Assembly (NCBI RefSeq): GCF_030253575.1
Contig: NC_080559.1
Span: 34,901,501-34,965,500, forward strand
Length of the DNA stretch: 64,000 nt
Direction: 5' to 3'
From: Rhododendron vialii
Lineage: Eukaryota > Streptophyta > Magnoliopsida > Ericales > Ericaceae
Within the stretch, counting starts at the first letter, position 1. Every line of letters begins with the position of its first letter. The notes under the pieces are model-generated. The model searched no databases, was not told the DNA's origin, and saw only the letters and a list, made by a program, of their open reading frames with translations. Of this stretch, positions 48,061-63,110 are shown piece by piece. Made by a program: the position numbers and the translations under genes.

Positions 48061-51000
48061 ATAACTCAAAAAATTCAAAGACCTCCATTAAAAACTATTT
48101 TGATGGCGTTCTTCCCTTAAATGAAAACTATTTTATCATACTTATGGCTAATTTTCCCTTTTCGTAACTAGTAAACGGAATTTAATTTCATAGAAATTGA
48201 AATTCCCTTATTTTGCACTAAATTAAAGAACAAGTAAATTATTAAAATCCCATGAAGCACTTAGAAGAAGAGGTCTCCTTGGCCCCTTTGTTGAGTGGTC
48301 AACAGAAGAAATTAATCGGTTCGGCTGACTATCTTTGTACGATCAAATGTGAATTTAGCAATAAAAAAACTAGCTTGTCGAACTTGAACAATTCCCAAAC
48401 CTAGCATAATTTTGCACAAAGTTTTATGCTAATAAAGTTTGACAACGTCTCAAATTCTTGAGATTCACATTAACTTTGGCAATCGCATGGCTTTTAGTTC
48501 AACACTGGAGTTATTATTTATAACCTTGGTAATTTTCCTTTATCTCTTCAATTGCTTGTGACAATAATCAACGAACTCCAAATAATACTAGTACCATTCA
48601 CGCACGTGTATATATATACAATCCGGATTCAATCTGGACCTCCCATTTTCCGATTGAATTTCAATGATCCGAGCCGCTCAAAGTGGCCTATGTCATTCCT
48701 TTTTGAAAACCCTCAGAGGAGTACTAGTACCAAGTAAACGTCAACTGGGTGGCTAACAAAGTTGGGGGAGGACTAGTGGTAACTGAGAGATCGATTTCTA
48801 TGCTCAGTGGAGGACACAAGTTGGGGTTTAAAATACTGGTGGAATCGTTAGTACTCATGATGGGTCACGAACCGTGTTGAAACTTGAAAGAGTACTTCCA
48901 CTACCAACAGTACTACACAGAAAAAAGATCGAGAACGTTAATTACTAGTTAAATGCTATTGTATCCATTTCTTAGTTTCTTTTTTATTAATTTTTCGATA
49001 AAGATGAGGTAATTTTATTGAGAAGAAGAGATACAGGGTGCGTACGTACGTCTCCTTAATTATTTGGGAGAGGATTAATAGTAGTGAAGAGATACATAAT
49101 TTGATAGTGTAGGAGGGTTCTCCCGAACAGTATGAATTAGCTAGAGCCGATTGTGTACATGGTTGGCACGTCATGAGCAATAGGAGAACACCTTGGATAC
49201 ACCGCCGACTAGGATATCAGTTGGCGACACCATGAAGGGATGCACAACGACATTGCCGAGCTGATGATGTGCTTGAGTATAGCTAGCTTGTTGCCCGAAC
49301 AAAGGGAAAACCCTAGCGATAACCGCCCTATGAGATAAGGCGGTGAAGGCATTCTGGGATATTCTAAGAGTCATGCAAGTACCCTGTGAAGAAGGGATAC
49401 ATATTATGTTGCCTAATGCGATGAGGTCCGAGTTACCATATGAAGAGCAATTCCATATGAGCTAGCTAGGCTTCCTAACGCGATGGGAAACCTAGACAGG
49501 AGAGGAGACTTGGAGCCCAAGCCACCCGAAACCTATAAATAAAAGGTAAATCTAGAAGTAGAGTCTGTCTTACTAATAACTAGGATTTCCAGTATACGTG
49601 ATGCTAACTTAGACATTAGAGGGCCTTTGCCAACGAGAGGCAAATGTGCGCTCACCGTATTAATCGTATTAATTTAATTTGTTCTGCAGCCTAGGATTCC
49701 GGCGAGGAAGCACGTGAGGTTGGTCTAAATAGTGATGAGATTAATCGTAATATCACTATTGTATATCCCATACTCTATGAGATTGTATGTATATCCAATA
49801 TATGTTAGTTTCTGCACTTAATTTTGACCAAGTACTTGACATGCATGTAGTCCCCTTTTATATTTGTTTTTTTTCCAATGGAAGAAGTATATTCATTCAA
49901 AAACGTCTATGGCATCTACATATTATCATTGGAATACAAATCAGGTCATACGACATTTACAGATTCCCATCAGAGATATAGAGACACAACCAAACCCTGA
50001 TGATATACAAAAAAAATAAAATAAAGAGACAATGCTGATATCTAGCGCCTAAGCAAAAGCCATTGCTCATTCTACACATCGGCTTACGTGAAGCTAGTAC
50101 CCAGATACCAGACATCTCGGGATGGCGGAGCTCCATATCAAAGACAACATCAAAAATCAAGGGAAATCAACAACCCATCAGACTAAAATACAGATTGAAA
50201 CCGGACTAAATCCAGACAAAAATCGGACAAAATCCGAACAGAAACCGGACTAAATCTGGACAAAAATGAAATAAAACAAACATACACTCTCCTTCGTCAT
50301 TGAGCAGCCCTTCTCTTGCCTAGCCCACTACCGATCAAAACTCACTAAGTCGGTGACTCAAGAAGCCACTGGCTACCACGCGGCTAGCTGCAAACCCAAA
50401 AGCGGTGCGACAGCGAGCGGAGCGGCGGTGAATGGTAAGCGGTTTGGGTGGAGAAAGGGAAGGGAAAACCAGATCTGAAGGCAGATATTGATTCCTCCCC
50501 TCCCGCCGCCCAAAGTTGGTTATAAACTCCATGGGGAGGGAGGGGAAGAAGAAGAGAAAGTGTGGCAGCTGTTTTAGGGTTAGAGAAATGTGCTCCTATA
50601 TATATATTTTTTGGCGATGGAGGTACCCTTTTGGGCTAGTTATAGTCCCCATATATAGTCCAGTCCAAATCCTCACATCCGGTTATATAAGCTAGATAAG
50701 GACATTACGGACTCGGATGCCACTAGCTCCCAAGTACATATATATATCAGACATCTCAATAACCAATTAAAGCACGTTTTGTCAAATGGTGTGCCGCCCA
50801 ATTCCAAGTCAAGTGCACTAAACTACAGTCTACATTGCGTGTCTAATGTCTTCAAAAATGACTTGTGCCATTGCCAAACAGTTGTTTCTTTTCCGGAATA
50901 GAATTGACAAAACTGTCACCATATCCAAAGCTTTGTGCAAACATAACAGCTTCTCTAGTACCAAAACACTAAATCTTTTGGATCAGCTAGCCCAACAACA

Positions 51001-51609
51001 AAGAACTGTACTCGTTTCTAATTCTTTTGATACGCTGTTGTGACCATATTTAAGTTCCATATGTCTTTGATACCATTATGAAATTTCACATCACCAATGC
51101 ATTAGTTACATAACAGATGGTACCCAGAGACTTGGAATTCCGTATACTAATAGTGTGTGCCTCTGGCTTCATACACCTCTAATCTTCCCATTTCCGAGGA
51201 GGACTCGTGTGCTTACAAATTAATGTGCAATACTTGATGCCTCTATATAACTTGATTTTGTAGTATTGTCTAAGGTATTTTACCTTCTGTTTGGACCTTA
51301 AATTTTACGAAGGATTTCATTGTTAAACAAAATACTAAAAAGCAAGGGATTTTCATCCAGAAATCTAAGCTGTGTTTTGTCTTTGCTTTCACAAATACCT
51401 CCAAAGATTCAATATCAAGCTTCTTCTTTTTTGATGAATCAGACTTTTATCAGCTGTCTGCAAAAGGTCTGACTGATCTTATGAAGAAGTTCCGTTCAAA
51501 AAAAAAAATTTCTTGTGAAGAAGTTGCATTTGCTTTCTCTGATTTTGAATTAATAATATCTATTTCATTCAACATGAAATCTTGGATAAATTTTAGGACA
51601 CCATATATG
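48061..51609. other. Gene-free intergenic DNA with unidentified repeats
   Basis: I see no supportable gene in this 3.5 kb. A fragment of the 17.3-kb hairpin family lies near 48640-48690 (TTTCAATGATCCGAGCCGCTC). The minus-strand frames at 49171-49374 and 50335-50532 show no known domain; the latter lies in a GC-richer patch (50300-50530) with TATA-like DNA near 50600 and could be a gene remnant. Confidence 0.4.
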
Positions 51610-52510
51610 TATTTTTTTTTTTTTAAGCTAATCAGGCATGCACAAATAGCTCACAAGCAGCTCAATCAAGCTTGCACAAGCAGTTCACTTAGGCCTGCTT
51701 GGTCTTTTATTACACAAAAAAAGAGGGCACAAGTTCCAAGAATTCATTTTGTCTTAAAGCTTCTTGCATGAGGAACCAACTTAGAAACTTCAAGGGCCCA
51801 CAAAGAACGAAAAGTAGCTGAAAAGTCTTGTGATTGGTGAAAAAAATTTGGCCTTTAACATTAAAAGTCCCAAGATTCCTCTTTTGGCAAATACCTAGGC
51901 AAAAAGAGACAATTCAGGCCTGAAATAGTTGCTTTCATGCCCCTAGACGAAATCTTGGAGTAAGGTGCAAGACATGGACACGTGGCAATCATGCATTGAT
52001 GAAGCCCAAGCAGCTCAAGCCTAGAGGGACACATGGCAGCCATGCATGAAGGCAAGTGGAAGCAGCTCAAGGCCTGAAGTTGCTGCCTATAAATACCATA
52101 CAAACCCAAAGCTTATGCAAATTATCTTTCAATTATCTTTACTTTTTCACAAAGTATTTTATCTTTCAGTCTAATCCAGCCCAACCTAGATTTTATTTTC
52201 TTTCATTTTCTTGTACCCAAACTTTGTTAAACCATTAACGAAGTTCGTTTACTTTTATCGTCCAGTCCTACTTTTTCTTCCAATTTTCCACAACGGTTGA
52301 AAATTTTTAAGTCTTTATCCTGCAAAGACAAACCGCGAACCACCATACAGCCTTACCCCTTAGGTCGTACACAATTGATCTAGAAGAAGTCATATTAGAG
52401 GCATCCGGGCCTTAACACGAATTCGGATGACAATCCAATTCTAGCATGCCCGCATCAAGCCTAGAATTGCACCATTCGTGGGTCCTAGGCCAATTTTTAA
52501 CATTTGCGAA
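51610..52510. repeat. Inverted partner of the 42.8-43.7 kb repeat
   Basis: This is the reverse-orientation copy of 42780-43740, with ATGCATGAAGGCAAGTGGAAGC, CTATAAATACC, ACCCCTTAGGTCGTAC, GCATCAAGCC and TCCTAGGCCAATTTTTA (shown in part). The two copies are 8 kb apart and clearly diverged. Confidence 0.7.
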
Positions 52511-52559
52511 CATACAGAACCACGTAAGATCTTTGCATCATACTTTTCTATTTGCTTGA

Positions 52560-53185
52560 TCATGTTAACAGAACCACGTAATATTTTTAACATTTGTTAC
52601 CTTGTTGGTTAATTTCTCAGTCACCAAGTTCTGTAGCACATATAAAGGCATGTTAGGGTTATGGTTTATACAATTATTTCACTTTTTTTTCTTCACATAG
52701 TATCAAAGCTATAAGATCTAGGCCTTGTGAAATTTTCGCTCTCAGCGGGCGGCCAAAACTTCATTGTCGTCTGCTGGGTACTCATAGTAACATGTTACTG
52801 GCTCGCTCATTCGGATTCACCTCAAATCTCTTCTGTCATGGCTTCCCTTGCTCATGGTTGTTCTTTGGCTCTCCTAGTTCAATTCTCTTGGCTTGGCTTG
52901 GCTTGGCTTGGCTTGGCATGGCTGCTCCTAGTTTCTTTTTGCTTGAATGTTTCTAATTTCTCTTTGCTTTTTCAAACTTAAGTTGGTAGACCTACTTGAG
53001 TTTGAGGGGATGTATTTTCTAGGTTTCAATATTATATTTTCTATTTAGGCTAGGATAATATTTATGTTTCCTTGTCGGTTAGTTTCTTAGTTACTAAGTC
53101 TTGTAGCATATATAAAGGAGTGTTAGGGTTATGGTTTATACACAATCAATAATACATTCTTTTTTCCTTTTTTTCACAATTCTTT
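52560..53185 (+). mobile_element. Degenerate miniature Copia-like element
   Basis: Two LTR-like blocks share CTTGTYGGTTARTTTC, CATATATAAAGG or CACATATAAAGG, and GTTAGGGTTATGGTTTATAC (52600-52680 and 53070-53140). After the first comes AGTATCAAAGCTATAAGATC, which resembles a Met-tRNA primer site; before the second comes TTGAGTTTGAGGGGATGT, which resembles a polypurine tract and LTR start. The interior is only about 320 bp, as in TRIM or deleted elements. A (CTTGG)5 run lies at about 52888-52915. Confidence 0.55.
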
Positions 53186-56100
53186 GTGCGATCGTGTGTT
53201 GGTTTGTGTCGATTCCAATTACCACGACAGAATGACCGTGAGTGAAGAATACCTTGAAACTGTTTAAGAAGTCAAGTGGGGTATTATCAGTTGGCTGGAA
53301 TTTCAGTGGTGATGATTCGAATGGGTGGACTTCAATTTCTACTTGGGAGTCGTCCACTATGCTTGGTCATCACGGGAGAAGACTATAATTCATGGAAAGA
53401 ATGTGGAATAAAATTTCGTTTGCACGAAGTACAGATTTTCACCCGGATACATGAGAAGTTTTCAGAGCGCTGCAATACGTACAGATTTCTAGGAACAAGC
53501 AGCGCGCATAGATGGGATTTGGACCCGTCATGAGTCCCACAGAGAACCACTTATTTTGTTCAAAACGTCTTGTTTAAGCTCTCTGCGAAAAATCACCGAA
53601 ACTTTGCTTCAAAAAATAGACCTGTATTTTGAAGCGAAGTTGGGTGTTCCGTAAATTCCTTACCAATATTCAAATAAGCTGATTTTTCACAGAGACTTCA
53701 AACAAGACGTGCAAAGTTGATCAAATCTGTACTTGTAGACTTTCCGTTATCATCATTTCCAGCGCCAGGGTCTTCTCAGCCCACTTCCAAATTGTTGGGT
53801 CTTTGTTGTTTTGTTGGGTCTCTGCCAATTTGTTCTTAGTTTTGTTTTGGTCGTTGGATCGTGGATGACAAGCTTATGGTTGTACCAGGTTATTGGATAT
53901 CAATGAAGTTTCCACGTCCTAAAACAAAAAAGACAAATTCTACAAACTGCCCAGTGGACATCGCAGAGTATGCTTCACGCCCCCAAATAGCAGTACGGCG
54001 CAGCAGGTGTCAACTTTTTTAAAATTATACTCCGTATTATATTGTTATCCATCAACTCATTTAATAGCTTAAACTATTAGATAGCCAACTTCATTATTTA
54101 TATTCTCAACACATCCCTTCACGTATAGCCAAACTCTCCTTCATAAGCGAGCTAAACACGTATAAATTTTAATCACAATGTAGGCGAATTTAATTGTGAG
54201 GTTCGAGCACATGTTCTATTATTTGCTCTAATACCATATTTGATTGTTAACCACCAATTCATCTAAAAACTTAACTACTAAAGAAGGGCAAGTTTATTGT
54301 CTATATTCTCAACAATTACTATTGGTTCATTTTCAAAGAGAAAAATATAAAAATTATAATACAATCTTTTTAAAAAATCACTAAAGAAAAAAAAATTCAA
54401 AACATACAAACTTTTGAATTATATTTATCTTCATCAACTTTTTATTTTGGTTCATACTTTTTTATTTTCCTGGTTCTTCTTATCGAGTCAAATTGACAAT
54501 GCAAAAAAACTTACACAAATTTACCAAAAGCAAAAAAATTTAATAAACAAATAAACTGAAAAGACTATTAAGTTAAAATTAACAAATGCAAAAAATTGTT
54601 GTTGACGAGTTGTTAGTTGTTTGCACTAACTAATAAGTTCTTAAAAAATGTCAAGTTGTTTTCACTAATGAATAAATTGTAAATAAGTAAGTGAGTGAAA
54701 ATTTGTTCAAAAATATTAAGTTGTTTTCACTAACCAATAAATTGTTGTCAAATATCAAGTTTTTATTATTACAACAACCTATAAGGCTATATAACTTGTT
54801 GCGTGGTAACTAAAATGCCATAACTTGTTGTCTAAAATTGTTGGTGGAAACACAAGCTTAGTTAAAAATGTTTAGATCGGACAAAACCAAACTATTTACC
54901 CCTAAATTTAAGTTTTGCGTGAGAATCAGAGGATTATTGGTTGATTTGATTGGTCTATTTGAAAGTAAACCGGAGAGAGAGAGGGGGGGAGAGAGAGTAC
55001 AGAAGATGAAGGATAATATTGTCATTTAGAAAAGTTTAAAAGAGTACACCCTGACCATTTGGAAAATTGTGCTGGTAGAACAATAAAGTAGTACAACTTT
55101 TTCGTACGTGACCCGTTCAAAATGATGAGAAAGAGGTAGTTTATGTCTCATCGGAGATGCCTAGTGGGTGGTCCCTAGAAGGATCCATTTATGAATTCAA
55201 TTTAAATTTGAACATATGAATATTTGGCTCGATAGATTTGTGAACAAATGAGTCATTCTGTAAATAATAAATACATAGGGGTACGTTAATAAATATTCAA
55301 AAATATGATATATATATAAGTTGTTGTCAATATAGATATGTCACAAGTTTTATATAGTATCATTGCATCAAAAAGAAAACCTTTCAGGTGAGACATGAAA
55401 ATTTAGGGTTACATTAAATTGTATATAAGTCTTCCATGGAACAATTCAAACGAGACATTGAGTAAATTTGGAGCAGCTATCACATTCTTCTAGCTAAGGT
55501 TTTCTCGGCAAGGATTAGAGAGGTATAAGTAGTAACATACTTCATCTTCCCTTCTTCCATTTAAACTCTACGTAGCTTGCTTTTTCTAGGTAATTGTTTT
55601 TCATGAAAGCTCGAAACTTCATGAGCCTAAGCTCATACTTGGAAGCTCTAGATTGGCTTGTATATTTCATAAGCCAAGTCAAATTTCTCACGAACACAAA
55701 ACTTCAAGTTCAAGCCAAGCTTGAACACTGGTAACAAGGAGTCAAGCCAAGTCTGAGTAATGCTGTGTTTGGCTTGTTTGGCTCGATTTAGCACTCCTAC
55801 CTGTAGCCTGGTTGAAAAGTCTATACTGACAGGTAGGTGTCAAACATAAGCTTGTTTGGTTGGTGATTCTAGTTTTGGACTTTTCTTTTTGCGCACGATT
55901 TTCAATAAAAAAATTCTTAATTATTGTTCTCATTTCTCTTTATATCTCTCTCTACTCATTACCTTAAATCCAAAACCAAAATCTATAATACAATTTGCGA
56001 CGGTATGGTGGCCCACACATTTTCCTTCATAAATCTTGACCGTTTGCTTAACACACATTTCCTTGCACAAATCTTCACCCTTCATTCAACCCTTGGCTTT

Positions 56101-56221
56101 GAATGGCTCAAATTGATTTCATCCGACAATTGAAAGTGATATTTTCCATTTTTGGAAATGAATTTTTCAGTTTGAATGTTGAATTTTTGAAAATATTCAG
56201 TCACTTAATTTACGAGAATCT
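53186..56221. other. Gene-free AT-rich DNA with retroelement traces
   Basis: At 53276-53533 a frame with LVITGEDYNSWKE resembles the start of Copia gag (LxGxNYxxW), in line with the element just before it. At 54040-54310 are LTR-like words (CCCTTCACGTATAGCC, TAATACCATATTTGATTG). At 54590-54790 the word AAGTTGTTTTCACTAA recurs. I see no intact gene. Confidence 0.4.
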
Positions 56222-56460
56222 TGATTGGCATGGCAAATACATATACAAAGATTTGATTGGGTGAAAGAATATAGTAACAGATTTTTTGGTAATGATTTTT
56301 ACGGGATTGATTGGCAAATACATATACAAAGACTTGATTGGGAAGCTTGATTTTTGGTAATAATTTTTTATTGCCGATTTTTGGTCAAATACATATATAC
56401 AAGCACTTGATTGTGAAGCTTGATTTTTGGTAATGATTTTTGATTGCCAATTTTTGGGTA
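56222..56460. repeat. Tandem repeat, three units of about 80 bp
   Basis: The unit contains GGCAAATACATATACAAAGA, CTTGATTG, GAAGCTTGATTTTTGGTAAT and GATTTTTGATTGCC. It is repeated three times with moderate divergence. Confidence 0.8.
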
Positions 56461-57000
56461 GGGGATATAATGACAGATTGAACAGAACATCACCTGCTTG
56501 GAGGAAAAAATGGGGGAAAATGTATCCCCTCTTATTACCCCAGATGATAGGAGGGAAACTTATCCCAATTGACGGTCACAAAAGTACTACACGGGACAAG
56601 TCACAAAAAAGACACTCTCTGCTCTAGATCAACTTCTATCTTACTCAGCTAAACAAAGAAAACTTTCTAGCTTACAGACAAATAATCTAAGTTGCAGAAA
56701 ACAGTTTTCTTTGTTTTCAAGACAAACCTAACAACTGGTAATACAACCAGAAGTCACAGAGATCATTGTTGCACAAGAACTGTTGCGAACGCAATCTGCC
56801 TCACCAATTTGTGGCACCATCTGCATCGCGGGATTGGTAGAAGTCATTTGGCCGTACAATGTTTACATCCTCAAATTCATTGTCATCTGTAATCAAGAAA
56901 AAGGTAAAGTGAATCTAAAAATTGCAGTAATCCTGGGTCAAATACATGTGGAACCCCAAACAAAATCCACAAAATCTAGGCCGGACCATGAACCCCTACA
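56461..57000. other. Gene-free DNA up to the duplication border
   Basis: No gene is recognised. The segmental duplication begins at 57001. Confidence 0.4.
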
Positions 57001-57071
57001 AGCTCTTGCCCAACTGAGCCTCGAACAATTAGCGAACGGTTCAATTCAGTTCATTTTATGGCCCTAGTCTA

Positions 57072-57474
57072 GAGTAAGTGAAACCGTCCAGAGTATCCTT
57101 GATAATAGAGGGCTTAAATGTTACCTTGGAAAGCATCCGGAAGTTCAAGTTCCCTTGTACAAAATCTACGATTTATCTGCGAAAGCTGCAAGGGAAAATG
57201 GTGAAGAGGTGGTGAGACTTGAGCATTTTGCTTTGGTAGTCATTGCCTGGAAACTGCAAAAAGATCCTCCGAGTAAGATGGCAATGGACGCGAAGACTTG
57301 TCCGGCTAATGTTGGCATCATAGGAGATGCTGAACTCCTTGAAGCTCTGAAGGGGGCCGTAGCCGAGCCGAGGGTGAAAAGCTGGAGGTCCGATGGCTTC
57401 AGGCGTCTACCAGAAGATGTTATGATGAAAATCATGAACGAGTGCTGTGTCGGTGGCTGGATGCAGCATTAGAA
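57072..57474 (+). pseudogene. 3' part of the Clp-N-like gene, frame intact here
   Basis: The open frame (SETVQSILDNRGLKCYLGK ... ENGEEVVRLEHFALVVIAWK ... MMKIMNECCVGGWMQH) runs to a stop at about 57470 without a start codon. It lacks the 5' half of the gene, which is present only near copy A. It keeps the four bases (AAGA in GACGCGAAGACTTG) that copy A has lost. It is tail to tail with the HSP70 pseudogene. The function is not known. Confidence 0.55.
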
Positions 57475-57807
57475 TTGTTGAAGGCCTTTGACAAGGGATT
57501 GAGTTTGCCTGTAATCTGTTACAGAAGCATGACATGGAAATGTGCTAATTTGACGATATCGTTCTGTTATAGCAAAGTAATAAGTATGTTGCAACCATAA
57601 GAAAAACCCCCAAAAGTTCAATTTGAAACTAGATCCTGTAGTAGATACTACTCTATACTAGCTCTCTCACTCACAAACGCAAGTCTATAGTTTACATACT
57701 TTCACAACAACTGAAAACAAAGCCTAGTTATTTACAAGCCCAGAAACAGAACCCTAAACAGACCACCCAAGCTGCTTATTTCCAAACACTAACCCCTCAC
57801 TCCGCAT

Positions 57808-60238
<2,431 letters not shown>

Positions 60239-60337
60239 TTGAAACCAACACTACTTAACCGGATTTTATTTTGCTTCTCTGCCTTTTCGCTGTAGAAGGG
60301 TACTGAGAGTTGTTTACATGGATGGCGAAAATATTTA

Positions 60338-61744
60338 GAGAAAATTAAATAGACATCCTATTCACTAGACTTATTTAGGTGTCTATCCTATAGGTTTCAA
60401 ATACTTATGTTCTCATCCTGAAAATGCATTATTTCCCATTACACCCTTAATTATATATTAATATAGATATAGATATTTTATATTGATTTTTTATTTTCCC
60501 ATATTTTTAGGGATGTTTTCAGTACTCCACAAAATAGGGGATTTTGGATTTCCATCCTCCCCAAAATTAGGGATTCCATGCCCAACGTAAATACCACAGC
60601 CATGTATTTAACACACAAATCTAACCCCCAAATCAACACCCCGTTCTCCGGTTCTAAAAAACCCTCCACCCAAAATTGTTCAATTCGTTATCTGGGTCAA
60701 TCCCAATTAGTCTCACTCAATCACCTTCTCTGACGTTCCTTTCTCTTCATTACAACAACCTCTCTGGCTCAGTACCAGACACTTGGGGTGGAAATGGAAC
60801 GAACAAGAATGGTGTTTCTCCACTTTGAGTCTTTGACACTTGATCGTAACTTCTTCTCCGGAGGAATTCCTCTTTCTTTCTAGAGATCAGTAAGGCTTTT
60901 TAGGTATTATAATTTTCAAATTTTGTCATGTTTGTGAATTGATGATTTTATTTGATATTTAAAAACGAGAGTGGATGACATCAAAACAGTCATGAATGGT
61001 CGAGATTTTAAGGTTGAGTCACATTGCTTCCGTCCTCTTAATCTCCGCTGTTATCGGATTTCGTTGCCGAAATATCAGTTTTAGGTATTATATTTTTCGA
61101 TTTTTGTCATGTTTATAAATTGATGAACAAATGCCGAAATATCAGTTTTAGGTATTATATTTTTCGATTTTTGTTATGTTTATAAATTGATGATATTTTG
61201 TTCATCTACTTCGATTGAAACGTACGCTTCTTAAAACTTGTCATGTTTTCTAATTTTTGTCATGTTTTTTATTTGATCATGTTTTGTTCATTTACCTCGA
61301 TCGAAACCTACACTTCTCGAAACTTGCCCTGTTTTCCAATTTTGTCATGTATTTTAATTAATCTTCTTTTGTTCATCTACCTCGAATTCGATCAGGTTTA
61401 GCCATGTTCTGTGATTTGATCATGTTTAGCCATATTTTTCGGCTTACACATTCGTTTTTGTAAAAGTTATGTTTTCTTTTTAGATTTTAGGGGAATGAAA
61501 ATGAGAGAATATTAGGAGAGAAAAAAAATTCAAAAGATTAGGTGAGAGAAATGTTTGAAAGATGAGAGAGAATTGAGATAATTAGAAAAGATAAAAAAGA
61601 AAAAGAAAAAGAATTAAAAAATTAGGAGAAAGAAAGGGTAGTTTAGGATTTAATTAAATTTGAGGATGGAAAGATAAGTATTTAAACACATTAGGATGAA
61701 CATCTAAATAAGTAGGGTAAAAAGGATGGCTAATTAAGTTCCCC
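60338..61744. mobile_element. Mutator-like (Pack-MULE type) element with a captured LRR fragment
   Basis: The insert is flanked by AAATATTTA on both sides (60329-60337 and 61745-61753), a 9-bp target duplication typical of Mutator-like elements, and this word is single in copy A (25742-25750). Imperfect inverted ends of about 55 bp are seen: GAGAAAATTAAATAGACATC faces GATGGCTAATTAAGTTCCCC, and ACTTATTTAGGTGTCTATCC faces GGATGAACATCTAAATAAGT. Inside, 60686-60820 reads [20 protein letters not shown] and [12 protein letters not shown], then ESLTLDRNFFSGGIPLSF in another frame. This is an LRR ectodomain like that of IMK2-type receptor kinases. No transposase is present. Two copies of a CAGTTTTAGGTATTATATTT unit lie near 61,075 and 61,145. 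Confidence 0.8.
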
Positions 61745-61785
61745 AAATATTTATACGGGGTGTAATGTAAAGGAAAATTCGTGAA
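61745..61785 (-). promoter_or_regulatory. Displaced TATA box and heat-shock element of HSP70 copy B
   Basis: The TATAAATA word and the GAA-aa-TTC-gt-GAA heat-shock element (61773-61785) are preserved but now lie about 1.5 kb from the ATG at 60238, on the far side of the Mutator-like element. On the gene side only CTCTAAATATTT remains, so the TATA box is lost there. Confidence 0.75.
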
Positions 61786-62245
61786 TGATGGAGAAACGGT
61801 GGGGAGTGAGAGAGACTTGGTTTTTTGTTCAAGAGGCGAGAGTGTCGTAGTTACAAAGAAGCCCCTCGATAAGATGATATTTATGTGCGCGAAAAAACCC
61901 GCCAATTCTTTTCGACCGACCCTGCTCCACTCTGCCCACGGGTACGGGTTGACATTAGTTTTGTGAGTGTGTTTTTTTTTTTTCCCAGCAGTTCGGCTTG
62001 ATTGCGGTGGGTTAAATTATGAATCCTACACGAAAACTAAATGAATCGGGTCGACTCGTTTACTAGCTCTCCTACAAGCTCACATGGACAGTCCATGTAA
62101 GGTGGAGTGGTAGTTAGGGAATTTGGGGTTATAATTATGGCTGGTAGTCAGTCGATAGGTGAGCGGTGGTGGACTTGGGGAGGATTTTAGCGGTGGCGAA
62201 GGTGATGAGGTGGCTGGGGGTGTTGGCTGGCATGTGGCAATTGTG

Positions 62246-62345
62246 CATGCTGACTCTCCAGCGATACGTCCATTGATTTCATACGTGGGAATCGTGGGGT
62301 GGAGTTGAGGTATTTATCGGGATAATCTGGATTGGTAAATCTATA
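62246..62345. repeat. 100-bp repeat 'A', third copy
   Basis: This matches 26246-26345 with one or two differences and forms the right end of segmental copy B. Its last 21 bp (62321-62341) recur at the window end (63980-64000). Confidence 0.9.
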
Positions 62346-62922
62346 TATTCCGAAAGGAAAATTATGGGGACCCAATATTCCGAAAGGAAAATTATTCCTC
62401 CAAGCTATGGCATGTTGCGGAATCCCATGGATCTGGAGATGGAATATTCAAGTTGCCAAAGATAATTTTGGCTTTCCAATTCTAGAACGATTCTACCAGC
62501 ACAAATGGTGGAAAGGGCTCCAAATTGAGGAGCAACTGTCAATAATAAAATTGAAGAATCAAGAGCTAGCCAAGCAGGTTCGGCAGAGGGAAAAACCCTC
62601 AATCAAGAATCCGTTCTTGGAGATTTCGGCTCAAATAAGGGCCAAAAATCCATCCTTGTCTGATGAAGAAATTGTTATTAAGACAATGGATTATATGAAG
62701 GATCAATTTTTACAATCGGTAAATCAAGCTTCCGATGATGCATCCATGACATCAACCACCAGTAATGAGGCTGACAGTAATCCTTTTGCTTGTCTTGCTG
62801 GCGAATCACAAGACCCCTATGAAGAAGATCAGCATGAACCCACATTGGGTGACTTTTGGGACAGCATGGTGGAAATTGTAACCACTCAATCCCGTAAAGG
62901 AAAAGAAAAGCAGGACCAATAA
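62332..62922 (+). CDS. Viral ORF, C-terminal part, unknown function
   Basis: An open frame of 196 codons ends at TAA 62920-62922. The first 22 codons are flank and a rearranged junction, with the word ATTCCGAAAGGAAAATTAT present twice (about 62347 and 62379). The credible viral part starts around 62398. The C-terminal half is acidic and Ser/Asp/Glu-rich, ending in a basic tail (SRKGKEKQDQ). In Florendovirus-like genomes an ORF of unknown function can precede the intergenic region, which would fit; I cannot identify it further. It is truncated at its 5' end. Confidence 0.5.
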   Translation: MVNLYIPKGKLWGPNIPKGKLFLQAMACCGIPWIWRWNIQVAKDNFGFPILERFYQHKWWKGLQIEEQLSIIKLKNQELAKQVRQREKPSIKNPFLEISAQIRAKNPSLSDEEIVIKTMDYMKDQFLQSVNQASDDASMTSTTSNEADSNPFACLAGESQDPYEEDQHEPTLGDFWDSMVEIVTTQSRKGKEKQDQ

Positions 62923-63110
62923 TGGATGCTTAGCTTCAAATCAAAGGGACTCAATTATGGAGTGATTTAATTTTCGGTGAAAGGCTCAATTATGGAGTGT
63001 TTTCAAAGTTACTCAATTATAGAGTAAGTTTTAGGTGGAAAGGTTGGACATCAATTATTTCCACAGTTGTACAGTTGTTTTGTAATAATTTCTTTTCCTG
63101 TAGAGTCCTC

